Below, piece by piece: positions 1 to 7,875 of a stretch of DNA of 40,163 bases. Position 1 is the first letter of the stretch; every line of letters begins with the position of its first letter. The translations under genes and the position numbers were made by a program. The stretch lies in the NCBI GenBank assembly GCA_017458225.1, contig JAFTFX010000028.1, positions 1-40,163 of the forward strand, written 5' to 3'. The notes below the pieces were generated by a model that made no database searches, was not told the DNA's origin, and worked only from the letters and a program-made list of their open reading frames with translations. The DNA is from Prevotella sp. GTDB lineage: Bacteria; Bacteroidota; Bacteroidia; Bacteroidales; Bacteroidaceae.

Positions 1-124
1 AGTCGGAGTTCATTGAATGCAATTTGTAGCAGAACGTAGAATTGAGAACGGTTGCCAAATCGTAACCCCAATTTTTCTCAATCCTCGGAACTGCCTTTAT
101 ATAAAGAAAGATTGCAAATTCTTC

Positions 125-155
125 CAAAGTTACGAAAAAACGAAAGCAGAACAAA
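125..155 (-). promoter_or_regulatory. Bacteroidetes-type promoter reading leftward out of the window
   Basis: On the minus strand a -7 element TAACTTTG (132 to 125) lies 19 bp from a TTTG at 155-152. Both match the Bacteroidetes primary sigma consensus (TTTG, about 20 bp, TAnnTTTG). The -33 part sits inside one arm of the terminator hairpin, so the next gene's promoter overlaps the previous gene's terminator. The gene served lies left of base 1. Confidence 0.6.
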
Positions 156-183
156 AGAAAAGTTTGATTTTCTTTTGTTCTGC
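146..183 (-). terminator. Terminator of the BspA-like gene
   Basis: Two 16-base arms (146-161 and 168-183) pair perfectly around a 6-base loop. Read on the minus strand, the hairpin is followed at once by a T-rich tract (complement of 133-145). It lies 25 bp beyond the stop codon of the BspA-like gene, as expected for a Rho-independent terminator. Confidence 0.75.
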
Positions 184-207
184 CGAGTACTAGGAGTTCT
201 TATTACA

Positions 208-1671
208 CTATTTCACTATTACCTTCCGCGTGGTGCCATCCTTCTGACGCACAATCTGCAGGCCTCGTTTGCCTGTAGTCTGTCTCCCGTCAAGGGTATA
301 GCGGCTCACAATTGAGTGGTCGCCACTGGTGCTCACCTCAGAAATGCCGGTCACGTTGTATTCTTCTATCTGGAAGTTGCTCCACCAGTTGTTGTCGTCT
401 TGCCGTTGGTATTTATCCTTGCTTCCCTGCGGAACATAGACGGTGCACTTCGATGGCAGCCAGAAATTGTCTTCCGATGGCCAGAATACATATACTTTTC
501 CTGGCACAGGTTCTTTGCGCTGCGAATAGATGCTGCGCAGGCTCTTACAGTTGGTGAAAGTTAACTCGCTTATACTATCCACGCTGGCAGGGATGACCAC
601 CTTCTCCAGCGACTCACAGCAATAGAAAGAGTGATCCAGCACGGCGGTGCCCTCAGCAATGGTCACACTACCCGTGCGGCCACAGGGACAATGCAGCAAC
701 TGCGTGCCGTCCTTCGTATAGAGGATGCCATCAATGCTCTTGTACACAGGGTTGTCTTCGTCAACCTCGATGTCGGTCATGCCGTAGTCATACCACAGTG
801 CGTCGTACTCCATCTTCGTCACACTGGTCGGAATATTGATGGTCTTGAGGCTGTTGCAATCCCAGAATACATTGTGACCCAAATAGCTCACCGTCGACGG
901 AATATCCAACGACACCAGCGATTTGCACTGGGCGAAAAGTTCCGAATGCAGGCTATCCACACCTGACGGAATATTTATCTGCTGCATCTGAGTGCATCCA
1001 TGGAAAGCTGCATGCTCCAACTCACGAACCGTTTCAGGCAGATGTAATTCTGTGAGGTGTCCGCTTCCCTCGAATGCCCGCCACGTAATAGTGGTGACTC
1101 CCTGCGGAACACTGTAGGGACCTTCCTTTCCTGCCGGATAGACCAGCAACTGCGTTCCGTCCTTAGAGAAAAGAACACCATCGCGACTGCTGAACCTTGT
1201 GTCGTCTGCCTCGACTTCAATGCCAGTCAGCAATGGGCGGTTGATCAGCAAGCTATAGTCAAGATTCAGGTTCTTTCTAATCGTTAATGCGCCAGCCTTG
1301 GCCATCGGCCATCCCAGCAGTTGCGTGCCGTCTTTAGAGAAGAGCACACCGTCAATTCCTGACAGCGAGCGGTTGTCAGCATCAACGACAACAGCCTTCA
1401 TATTGTCACCCAGCTGGAAGAAGCTTTCGTCTACCATGTCTACATAAGCCATTTTGCCTTGCCATTCGATGGTAGCAGGCACGAACAGCGTGTCTGGAGC
1501 AGCCTGCCAGTGCATCAGCATCACTCGCACATCGTCGCTTTCGTCTTCGCTATCCCAAAACTCCGTGTAGTAGTGGTCGCCCACCTTGGTGGCTGCAGTG
1601 CTATAATAGATTTCGGCACTGGCACTCGCCATGGTGCAGAGGCAACAGGCCAAAAACAGCAATCTCTTCAT
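208..1671 (-). CDS. Secreted BspA-like leucine-rich repeat protein
   Basis: An exported protein of 487 residues. Its N-terminus is a signal peptide: MKR, then a hydrophobic stretch ending at about ASA-EIYY. The middle contains LRR_5/BspA-type repeats (motifs such as 'LPETVRELEHAAFHGC' and 'IPSTVSYLGHNVFWDC'). Three copies of a beta module, 'DGVLFSKDGTQLL' or close variants, occur at about residues 107, 164 and 314. The C-terminus has the 'YTLDGR...RGLQIVR..DGT.RKVIVK' pattern common at the end of secreted Prevotella proteins. BspA-family proteins usually act in adhesion or host binding, but the ligand here is unknown. I prefer the ATG at 1671 over the one at 1677 because the signal peptide then starts MKR. 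The gene stands alone, with its own terminator downstream. Confidence 0.8.
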   Translation of the reverse strand: MKRLLFLACCLCTMASASAEIYYSTAATKVGDHYYTEFWDSEDESDDVRVMLMHWQAAPDTLFVPATIEWQGKMAYVDMVDESFFQLGDNMKAVVVDADNRSLSGIDGVLFSKDGTQLLGWPMAKAGALTIRKNLNLDYSLLINRPLLTGIEVEADDTRFSSRDGVLFSKDGTQLLVYPAGKEGPYSVPQGVTTITWRAFEGSGHLTELHLPETVRELEHAAFHGCTQMQQINIPSGVDSLHSELFAQCKSLVSLDIPSTVSYLGHNVFWDCNSLKTINIPTSVTKMEYDALWYDYGMTDIEVDEDNPVYKSIDGILYTKDGTQLLHCPCGRTGSVTIAEGTAVLDHSFYCCESLEKVVIPASVDSISELTFTNCKSLRSIYSQRKEPVPGKVYVFWPSEDNFWLPSKCTVYVPQGSKDKYQRQDDNNWWSNFQIEEYNVTGISEVSTSGDHSIVSRYTLDGRQTTGKRGLQIVRQKDGTTRKVIVK

Positions 1672-1785
1672 CGTCATCAGTCTTAAAATATTAATCGTTA
1701 TTAGTATAACGCTGCCTGATGGCTTTTTATTTTGTGTTGTTCAACAATTTTACACGAAGAGCAGTCATAGGGAATCAGCTAAACA

Positions 1786-2877
1786 CTAATTATTCTTTCT
1801 GTAGCTCCTGACAGCCCAGAAAGCCATGAAGAAGGAAATGGCGAACAGTGCATAGACCTGATAGGCAATGTGTTGGAACGTGCCGCCGCGAACGAAAACG
1901 GTGCGAATGGCATCGATGAAGTAGTGCATGGGATTGACGTATGTGGTCAGATAGGCCCACGACGGCATGCTGCGAGTGGGAGTAAACAGGCCGCTGAGCA
2001 ACATGAGACACACCACGAAGAACCACATGACCAGCATGGCCTGTTGCATCGTGTCACTATAGTTGGAAATGATGAGGCCGAAACTGCTGAAGAACAGAGC
2101 CAACAATATCGCCAACAGATAGACCAACCACAGAGGGCCCTGACAGGTGATGCCATAGACGGCCCACGACAGCAACAGACAGACCGTAAGCACCAGCAGG
2201 CCTATCAGCCAGTAGGGAATCAACTTGGCCAAAATGAATATCCACTTGGATACCGGCGTGACATTGATCTGCTCGATGGTGCCCTTCTCCTTCTCACCCA
2301 CAATGTTCAAGGCTGGCAGAAAGCCGCAGAGCATCATCATCAGAATACCCATCAGGGCCGGAATCATGAACACCTTGTAGTTCTGTCCTTTGTTATAGAG
2401 AATGAGAAGTCCCCCTCCTGTCCTCTCTTTGGGGGATGATATATAGCTGTTGCCGCTATCGGACTTTCCCCCATGGGGGGATGAAAGGGGGGCTACTATT
2501 TGTGTCAAATAACTGGAGCCGATGGAGCCCTTGGTGCCATTGACGGCATTGGCAGCGATGAGGTAGCGGCCGTCACGTATTTCAAGAATGATGTCTGCCT
2601 GTGCCGTCTCGATGTCCCTAAGGGCTTCTTGATAGGTGGCCTTCTGACCATTAAAGATGAAATAGTTGGAATGCTCTATCTGGTGGAGAAGTTGCTGTGA
2701 CTGCGTAGTACGGTCGATATCCACCACGTCAACACGTATGTTCTTCACCTCCTGATTCATCACCCACGGCATGACACACATTACCATGATGGGGAAAATG
2801 AAGATAATCTTCGGCATGAATGAGTTACGGCGAATTTGCAGGAACTCTTTCTGGAGCAAGTATTTTATCATTGTCAA
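1786..2877 (-). CDS. ABC-2 type efflux permease (second of two)
   Basis: A membrane subunit of an ABC exporter of the YhhJ/YbhR kind, about 363 aa. It has one N-terminal membrane segment (about residues 22-40), a large periplasmic domain, and five or so C-terminal segments. The conserved 'GEKEKGTIEQINVTPV' motif follows the second segment and is diagnostic of ABC2_membrane_3. It is the last gene of the operon, 42 bp behind its paralogue. Residues about 129-156 ('APLSSPHGGKSDSG' and on) are low-complexity and unlike the family; they coincide with a GC-rich inverted-repeat element inserted in frame (2408-2494). The start may be 2877 or 2871. The substrate is unknown. Confidence 0.88.
   Translation of the reverse strand: MTMIKYLLQKEFLQIRRNSFMPKIIFIFPIMVMCVMPWVMNQEVKNIRVDVVDIDRTTQSQQLLHQIEHSNYFIFNGQKATYQEALRDIETAQADIILEIRDGRYLIAANAVNGTKGSIGSSYLTQIVAPLSSPHGGKSDSGNSYISSPKERTGGGLLILYNKGQNYKVFMIPALMGILMMMLCGFLPALNIVGEKEKGTIEQINVTPVSKWIFILAKLIPYWLIGLLVLTVCLLLSWAVYGITCQGPLWLVYLLAILLALFFSSFGLIISNYSDTMQQAMLVMWFFVVCLMLLSGLFTPTRSMPSWAYLTTYVNPMHYFIDAIRTVFVRGGTFQHIAYQVYALFAISFFMAFWAVRSYRKNN
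2408..2494. repeat. In-frame GC-rich inverted-repeat element inside a permease gene
   Basis: Eighty-seven bases (exactly 29 codons) bounded by imperfect inverted ends, AGTCCCCCTCCTGTCC on the left and AGCCCCCCTTTCATCC on the opposite strand at the right. Internal G and C runs (GGGGGATGAT, TTTCCCCCATGGGGGG) can also pair. The translated peptide does not resemble the surrounding ABC-2 domain, which resumes at 'LLILYNKGQNYKVFM'. It looks like a dispersed REP-like element tolerated in the periplasmic loop. Confidence 0.6.
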
Positions 2878-2919
2878 TATTTCGTTATGACGTTATTTCG
2901 ATATTTCGATAATTTAATG

Positions 2920-3978
2920 CTACGAAAGTCGCTTGTTAAAGTTCTTAAGTGCGGCAACGAGCAGCAGGACTGTCATACCAGAGAGGATGGCCACCTCTTG
3001 CCAGACATCGCCAATGCCCACACCCATAATCATGAGCTTGCGCATGGCTTGAATATAATAGCGAGGTGGGATAATAGCAGAGATCCATTGTAGAATCTGG
3101 GGCATTGACTCTACAGGGAACAGCATGCCCGAAAGCATCACAGTGGGCAACAGCAGTACCATAGCCGATACCAACAGAGCCACAAATTGGGTCTGTGCCA
3201 CGTTTGAGATGAACAATCCCAGCGAGAGTGCCAGCAGGATATAGATGAACGAGACCACCAAAATCCAGCCGAACGAGCCTTGAAGGGGCACATCGAGCAA
3301 AGTGGCCGACATGGTCAGGATGACAAAGAGAATCAGCAGTGCCTGTAACAGATAGGGAACCGCCTTCGCCACGATGATCATCAGCGGCTGAACTGGCGAC
3401 ACAAGCAGCACCTCCATGGTGCCCTGCTCTTTCTCGCGCACAATGCTGACGGAGGTCATCATCGCACAAATCAGGAGCAACAGCATACCCATGATGGCGG
3501 GCACGAAGTTGTAGGCCGACTTCATCCGAGGATTGTAAAGCAGCTTGAGGTTGACCATCGGGTTCTGAGGATTCATGATAACCTGCTGTGCATAGGCAGT
3601 CCATTGCTGGGCCATGTTGGGGTCGGCACCGTCGACGATGAACTGGACACCGCTTTTCTTGGCGGCAAAGTCATGAGCGAAGACAATGGCAAGGTCGGCC
3701 TTCTGACTGCGAATCAGTCTTTCTGCTTCTGTGGGTGTTTGCACAGTGGAGGTGATGTTGAAGTACTCCGAGGCTGCAAGACGGTCTACGGCGGCCTGCG
3801 TCAGATGGTCCATCTGCGAGGTTACTACTACCGTGCGCACATTCTTCACATCGTTGGTGATGGCAAAGCCGAAGAGCAACATCAGCACCACCGGCATGCC
3901 GAATAGTATCAGCATCGTGCGCTTATCGCGCAGAATGTGCTTAGATTCCTTGGTGATGAAAGAAAGAAAAGTGTTCAT
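2920..3978 (-). CDS. ABC-2 type efflux permease (first of two)
   Basis: A 352-residue ABC exporter membrane subunit, paralogous to the next gene downstream. It begins 'MNTFLSFITKESKHILRDKRTM', the cytoplasmic helix typical of ABC2_membrane_3. One membrane helix follows at about residues 24-41, then a periplasmic domain of about 120 residues. The cytoplasmic motif 'REKEQGTMEVLLVSPVQP' comes next, with C-terminal membrane segments after it. The ATPase gene ends 33 bp upstream. The two permeases probably form a heterodimer driven by the fused ATPase. Nothing repeat-like interrupts this copy, unlike its neighbour. Confidence 0.9.
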   Translation of the reverse strand: MNTFLSFITKESKHILRDKRTMLILFGMPVVLMLLFGFAITNDVKNVRTVVVTSQMDHLTQAAVDRLAASEYFNITSTVQTPTEAERLIRSQKADLAIVFAHDFAAKKSGVQFIVDGADPNMAQQWTAYAQQVIMNPQNPMVNLKLLYNPRMKSAYNFVPAIMGMLLLLICAMMTSVSIVREKEQGTMEVLLVSPVQPLMIIVAKAVPYLLQALLILFVILTMSATLLDVPLQGSFGWILVVSFIYILLALSLGLFISNVAQTQFVALLVSAMVLLLPTVMLSGMLFPVESMPQILQWISAIIPPRYYIQAMRKLMIMGVGIGDVWQEVAILSGMTVLLLVAALKNFNKRLS

Positions 3979-4011
3979 TCTTATTCTATTCTTACTGGTT
4001 TTCCAAATATT

Positions 4012-5493
4012 TTAGTCACTGCTTCTTGTTGCCTGACGGGCCAGATATGTGAATACATGGTCCATATCGGGCTGGTTCAATGTGCGCTTCAGCTCCTCAG
4101 GCGTACCCATTGCACTGATTTTTCCGTCGACCATGATTGAGATGCGGTCGCAATATTCCGCTTCGTCCATATAGTGGGTGGTCACAAAGACCGTGATGCC
4201 TCGCTTGGCGGCATCGTAGATGAGTCCCCAAAACTGACGGCGCGTGGCAGGGTCTACCCCACCCGTCGGCTCGTCGAGGAACACCACACCTGGTTCGTGG
4301 AAGATAGAGACCGAGAAAGCCAACTTCTGTTTCCATCCTAATGGCAGCGAGCCCACAAGGTCGTTTGCGTGCTCAGCGAAGTTGAGACGGCGCAGCAATT
4401 CTTCAGTCTTCGTTCTAATCTCTTCACTTTTCATTCCATAAATACCGGCAAACAGGCGGATATTCTCGGCTACGGTCAGGTCTTCATAGAGCGAGAACTT
4501 CTGCGACATATAGCCGATATGCCGCTTGATGTCTTCATACTGGGTGCGGATGTCGTAGCCACAGACGCGACCTGTGCCGCTGGTAGGTTGGTTCAGTCCA
4601 GTCAACATGTGCATGGCAGTGGTCTTGCCTGCACCGTTGGCACCCAGGAAACCGAATATCTCGCCCTTCTTGACACTGAACGAGATATCATCGACAGCAC
4701 GGAAGTCGCCAAATGCTTTCACCAGATGTTCCACCTCGATAACAGACTCTCCCCCTGGGTAACCACTCCCCTCCATTACAGGGAGGGGCTGGGGGGTGGG
4801 TCTTGGCGGATTGAAAATGCCCTTGAACCTATCAAGTATCACCTCAGGTGTGTCAATACCCATCACTTGTCCTTCGCTTAAGAACGCCACACGCTCACAC
4901 TGCCGCACCTCATCGAGATAGGGCGTGGAAGCCACAATCGTGATTTCCCGCTCCTTCAGCATCGACAGCATCTGCCACAACTCCTTACGCGAGACAGGAT
5001 CGACACCCGTTGTCGGCTCGTCGAGGAAAAGCACGCTGGGCTGATGGACGAGCGCACACGAAAGGGCCAATTTCTGTTTCATACCGCCTGAGAGAGCACC
5101 TGCCTTGCGGTCTTTGAACCTTTCTATCTGTGAGTAGATGGCCTTGATCGAGTCATAACCTTCATCGACTGTTGTTCCGAAAAGCGTGGCAAAAAACTCC
5201 AGATTCTCCTGTACCGTCAAATCTTGATAGAGCGAAAATTTGCCCGGCATGTAGCCCACTCGCCGACGAATGTCCTTCATCTGCCGCACCACATCAAAGC
5301 CGTCTACCGAGGCTATCCCTTCGTCGGGCAACAACAGCGTGCAGAGAATACGGAACATCGTGGTCTTGCCTGCTCCGTCAGGACCGATGAGTCCAAAGAC
5401 TTCTCCCTTCTCAACAGAGAACGACACGTTCTGCAAGGCTTTCACACGGCCGTAGCTCTTAGTAATGTTGTTGACGATTATACTCTCCATCAT
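4012..5493 (-). CDS. ABC exporter ATPase with two fused nucleotide-binding domains
   Basis: A 493-residue protein with two tandem ABC ATPase domains (YhiH/YbhF type) that powers the two permeases. Domain 1 has Walker A 'GPDGAGKTT' at about 37-45, signature 'LSGGM' and Walker B 'VLFLDEPTTGVDP'. Domain 2 has Walker A 'GANGAGKTT', Walker B 'VVFLDEPTGGVDP' and a signature changed to 'LPLGWKQK', a variant usual in the second domain of this family. The linker (about residues 231-249, 'RPTPQPLPVMEGSGYPGG') is encoded by a GC-rich palindromic element. The start is one of two adjacent ATGs (5493 or 5490), 15 bp after the membrane fusion gene. Confidence 0.92.
   Translation of the reverse strand: MMESIIVNNITKSYGRVKALQNVSFSVEKGEVFGLIGPDGAGKTTMFRILCTLLLPDEGIASVDGFDVVRQMKDIRRRVGYMPGKFSLYQDLTVQENLEFFATLFGTTVDEGYDSIKAIYSQIERFKDRKAGALSGGMKQKLALSCALVHQPSVLFLDEPTTGVDPVSRKELWQMLSMLKEREITIVASTPYLDEVRQCERVAFLSEGQVMGIDTPEVILDRFKGIFNPPRPTPQPLPVMEGSGYPGGESVIEVEHLVKAFGDFRAVDDISFSVKKGEIFGFLGANGAGKTTAMHMLTGLNQPTSGTGRVCGYDIRTQYEDIKRHIGYMSQKFSLYEDLTVAENIRLFAGIYGMKSEEIRTKTEELLRRLNFAEHANDLVGSLPLGWKQKLAFSVSIFHEPGVVFLDEPTGGVDPATRRQFWGLIYDAAKRGITVFVTTHYMDEAEYCDRISIMVDGKISAMGTPEELKRTLNQPDMDHVFTYLARQATRSSD
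4744..4802. repeat. In-frame GC-rich hairpin element in the ATPase linker
   Basis: A C-rich to G-rich stretch with a 7-bp perfect stem (CCCCTCC at 4768-4774 with GGAGGGG at 4782-4788), flanked by further C and G runs. It encodes the proline/glycine-rich linker between the two ATPase domains and keeps the frame. The domains themselves are intact. Its composition and palindromic form recall dispersed elements of Bacteroidales genomes; that link is from memory, not from a search. Confidence 0.6.
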
Positions 5494-5508
5494 ACAGTAG
5501 CAAATTAT

Positions 5509-6441
5509 TCACTTTTCACTAATGAAGCGCACCTCCCCGTACATGCCTATCTTGATGTTGCCATCGTTCTCGCCTTGCGAACGACCAGAGGTCGAGCGTT
5601 TCACAGCTACCTTCAGGGCATACACCAGGTCTGCCCGTTCATCATCGGTTAAGATAGTCTTGGGCGTGAACTCCGAGTGACTGCTGATCCAAGTCACCAC
5701 TCCGTCGTACTCCAGTTTTTGCCCATCACCATAGTCAGCATAGACCTTTGCCTTCTGCCCTACCTTGATGTTTTGCAGTTGGGTCGACGTAACATAGGCA
5801 CGAATGAACATCTGCTTTGTATCAGCCATTTTGAACAGCGGTTTTCCTGTTGCTACAAACTCGCCCTGTCCGACATACTTCTCCAGCACTGTGCCTGCAA
5901 CAGGTGTCACAATGTGGCACTTCCGTAACTGATCGCTAAGCTGGTTCACCTGCACATCGACTGTAGAGATTTGGGAATTGAGGGTTGAGGATTGGGAGTT
6001 GAGTGAAGATATTTGTGCTTCGAGTTGACGTTGCAGCACCTTCACCAGACTACTGGCATCGTCGAGCATCTTGGCAGGGGCAGCACCGTCAGCCACCAGT
6101 TCGCGATAGCGCTGCTCGTCTTGACGGGCTTTGGCCAGTTGTTGTTGAGTGGCAGCAATCTGCTTCTCCATATCGGGCTTCTGATTCTGGTACACCGCCT
6201 TCGTGGCTCCCATCTGCTGAATCTTCAACCACAACTGCGTGGTGTCCACCAGTCCCACTTCCTTGCCTTGAGGCAGTTCGTCGCCCTCATTGACATCGAA
6301 GTGCAGCAGTGTCCCGCTCTGTTCGGCTGACACTGTCGTCTCAGTGGCCTCGAAGGTTCCCGTGGCATCATACTCTTTCTCATTGTTTCCGCAACTTGCC
6401 AGCATCGCCAGCACGGTTGCTATCGTCACTGTTCTTTTCAT
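5509..6441 (-). CDS. HlyD-family periplasmic adaptor lipoprotein
   Basis: A membrane fusion protein of 310 residues linking the inner-membrane ABC pump to the outer-membrane TolC channel. The signal peptide ends in a lipobox ('LASC', Cys at about residue 17), so it is probably a lipoprotein. Then come a half biotinyl-lipoyl motif ('VSAEQSGTLLHFDVNEGDEL'), a coiled-coil hairpin (about 75-170), the second lipoyl half ('CHIVTPVAGTVLEKYVGQGE') and a beta-barrel domain. In the coiled coil the heptad 'SSLNSQSSTLNSQIS' is encoded by a 7-bp tandem repeat. It starts 1 bp after the TolC gene stops, so the two are tightly coupled. Confidence 0.92.
   Translation of the reverse strand: MKRTVTIATVLAMLASCGNNEKEYDATGTFEATETTVSAEQSGTLLHFDVNEGDELPQGKEVGLVDTTQLWLKIQQMGATKAVYQNQKPDMEKQIAATQQQLAKARQDEQRYRELVADGAAPAKMLDDASSLVKVLQRQLEAQISSLNSQSSTLNSQISTVDVQVNQLSDQLRKCHIVTPVAGTVLEKYVGQGEFVATGKPLFKMADTKQMFIRAYVTSTQLQNIKVGQKAKVYADYGDGQKLEYDGVVTWISSHSEFTPKTILTDDERADLVYALKVAVKRSTSGRSQGENDGNIKIGMYGEVRFISEK
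5969..6003. repeat. Heptanucleotide tandem repeat inside the HlyD gene
   Basis: Five consecutive 7-base units: ATTTGGG, AATTGAG, GGTTGAG, GATTGGG, AGTTGAG (consensus RRTTGRG on the plus strand). Twenty-one bases equal seven codons, so three units encode one protein heptad, which fits a coiled coil. Gain or loss of one unit would shift the frame. Confidence 0.7.
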
Positions 6442-6442
6442 A

Positions 6443-7714
6443 TCAGTTGTTCGTTGTGTATTTCAAATCGTATATTTCTTTCAGCATCTGAATCTCGTGC
6501 ACTGACTGCTGCACACGTGCTGCATTCTCTGCATTGATCTCACGAACAAGGTCGTTCACGTCAATAATGCCGTGTGCCAGTTTCGACTCTGCCGCCTTAC
6601 GAATGCTGCTGCGCAGGCGGATAATCTCCTCATCGTCAGCCATCAGTTTTCGGTGGCGCACGATGTTCTCGTTCTGCTGCATCCGTTCCAATCGATTGTT
6701 AAAGAGGAACACATCGCGCTGGTTCTCAGCCGACTCACGTTGCAGCTGTATCTTTGCCTTGTCGTTCTTGTGGGTGTAGAGGGCTCCGATGTTCCAAGTG
6801 AGCCGTGCACCAATCATGCCGTTAAGACTCCACTTGCGGCCCATCATGTCCTCAAACAGATTATAGCCCGGATAGCCGTAGAAACCTTGCGCAAACACTC
6901 CTAACTTCGGCATCAGTGCTGCATTCAGAGCCTTATCCTGCGCATCGGCCAGCCGCAATTGTGCGTCGATGGCTTTCAGTTCAGGGCGTTGTAATGTGTG
7001 CTGCGACTCCGTTTCAGCTATCATTGGTTTCACTGCCTCTTTCACCTCTATACCGCAAAATGTCGACAGCATTCTGCGCAGCGTCTGTCTTTGCGCCTCC
7101 AGACTTGTCAGCTGCTGTGCAATGTTCAGTCGCTCGGCCTTCACGTTCTGATAGTCGCTCTCAGCTGCCGTTCCGCTCTTCAGCATCGATGCAAGTTTCT
7201 TCTCGTTCTGCGTCAATAGTTCCTGAAGGTCATGGTTCAGCACCACCTGCTTGTCTATCAGCAACAGGCCAAAGTACATTTCGTTCACGCGCTGGCGAAC
7301 ATTGTACAGCGTGACCTCTGTCTGAGCTGCCTGCACCTCGCCCTGCTGTCGGGCAACGGCTTTCTGACTGCTGATGGCCCCCCCATCAAATACAGTCTGC
7401 TGCACGTCGATGCCCACGCGATACTGATCTTTTCGCAGGCCCTTCATGTCGATGCCCATCGTCTGATACAGCTGTTGCATCTGGTCGGGAAAAGCCGTTA
7501 CGTCGCTTTGCAGCGTTGCCTGTGCCGAAGCTGACACCTGCGGCAGCCAGCCTTTCTGAATGTTGCTCACCGTCAGGTTGGTAGTCTTCGCGATGAGGTC
7601 GTACTGACGAATCATCGGATAGTTACGCTCTGCCGCCTGCTGGCACTCCTCAAGCGTCTGGGCATGAGCATGTACCAAAATCGGTAGCATCATGGCAATC
7701 AATAGTTTCTTCAT
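6443..7714 (-). CDS. TolC-family outer-membrane efflux protein
   Basis: An outer-membrane channel of 423 residues, first gene of the efflux operon. It has a signal peptide ('MKKLLIAMMLPILVHAHA-QT') followed by two OEP repeats rich in long helices ('LEECQQAAERNYPMI' is the usual opening). I chose the ATG at 7714 rather than one 10 codons upstream for two reasons: the signal peptide begins there, and a -7 promoter element at 7742-7749 would place the transcription start downstream of the longer start. With the HlyD and ABC genes behind it, it completes a tripartite exporter. The substrate is unknown. Confidence 0.92.
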   Translation of the reverse strand: MKKLLIAMMLPILVHAHAQTLEECQQAAERNYPMIRQYDLIAKTTNLTVSNIQKGWLPQVSASAQATLQSDVTAFPDQMQQLYQTMGIDMKGLRKDQYRVGIDVQQTVFDGGAISSQKAVARQQGEVQAAQTEVTLYNVRQRVNEMYFGLLLIDKQVVLNHDLQELLTQNEKKLASMLKSGTAAESDYQNVKAERLNIAQQLTSLEAQRQTLRRMLSTFCGIEVKEAVKPMIAETESQHTLQRPELKAIDAQLRLADAQDKALNAALMPKLGVFAQGFYGYPGYNLFEDMMGRKWSLNGMIGARLTWNIGALYTHKNDKAKIQLQRESAENQRDVFLFNNRLERMQQNENIVRHRKLMADDEEIIRLRSSIRKAAESKLAHGIIDVNDLVREINAENAARVQQSVHEIQMLKEIYDLKYTTNN

Positions 7715-7741
7715 ATTTCGTCTGTATTGTAATAACGACGG

Positions 7742-7749
7742 CAAAATTA
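7742..7749 (-). promoter_or_regulatory. -7 promoter element of the efflux operon
   Basis: TAATTTTG on the minus strand matches the Bacteroidetes -7 consensus TAnnTTTG. It implies transcription from about 7735 and a leader of about 20 bases before the ATG at 7714. No clear -33 TTTG is present, which could mean dependence on an activator such as the divergent AraC protein. Confidence 0.5.
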
Positions 7750-7846
7750 CGACTAATTCATGAATCTATTGTTATCCTTATATTTGATAAAATGTCCCTT
7801 TTGTCAGATTTGGAAAGAAATATGGCATCATATCACACTTTTTTAT

Positions 7847-7854
7847 TATCTTTG
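7847..7854 (+). promoter_or_regulatory. -7 promoter element of the AraC-type regulator
   Basis: TATCTTTG matches TAnnTTTG and lies 21 bp before the ATG at 7876, giving a leader of about 15 bases. No TTTG lies at the expected -33 spacing. It is about 100 bp from the divergent efflux promoter, so one regulator could act on both. Confidence 0.55.
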
Positions 7855-7875
7855 CAGCAAAAATATGGGATATAG

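Larger units (their letters stand above)
1..207. other. Intergenic region with outward control signals
   Basis: No gene is supported here. The stretch holds a long hairpin (146-183) behind the BspA-like gene and a leftward promoter (125-155). The 118 bases left of that promoter would be the leader, or the first codons, of a gene outside the window. One minus-strand frame stays open to the window edge with an ATG at 13, but it is too short to identify. Confidence 0.5.
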
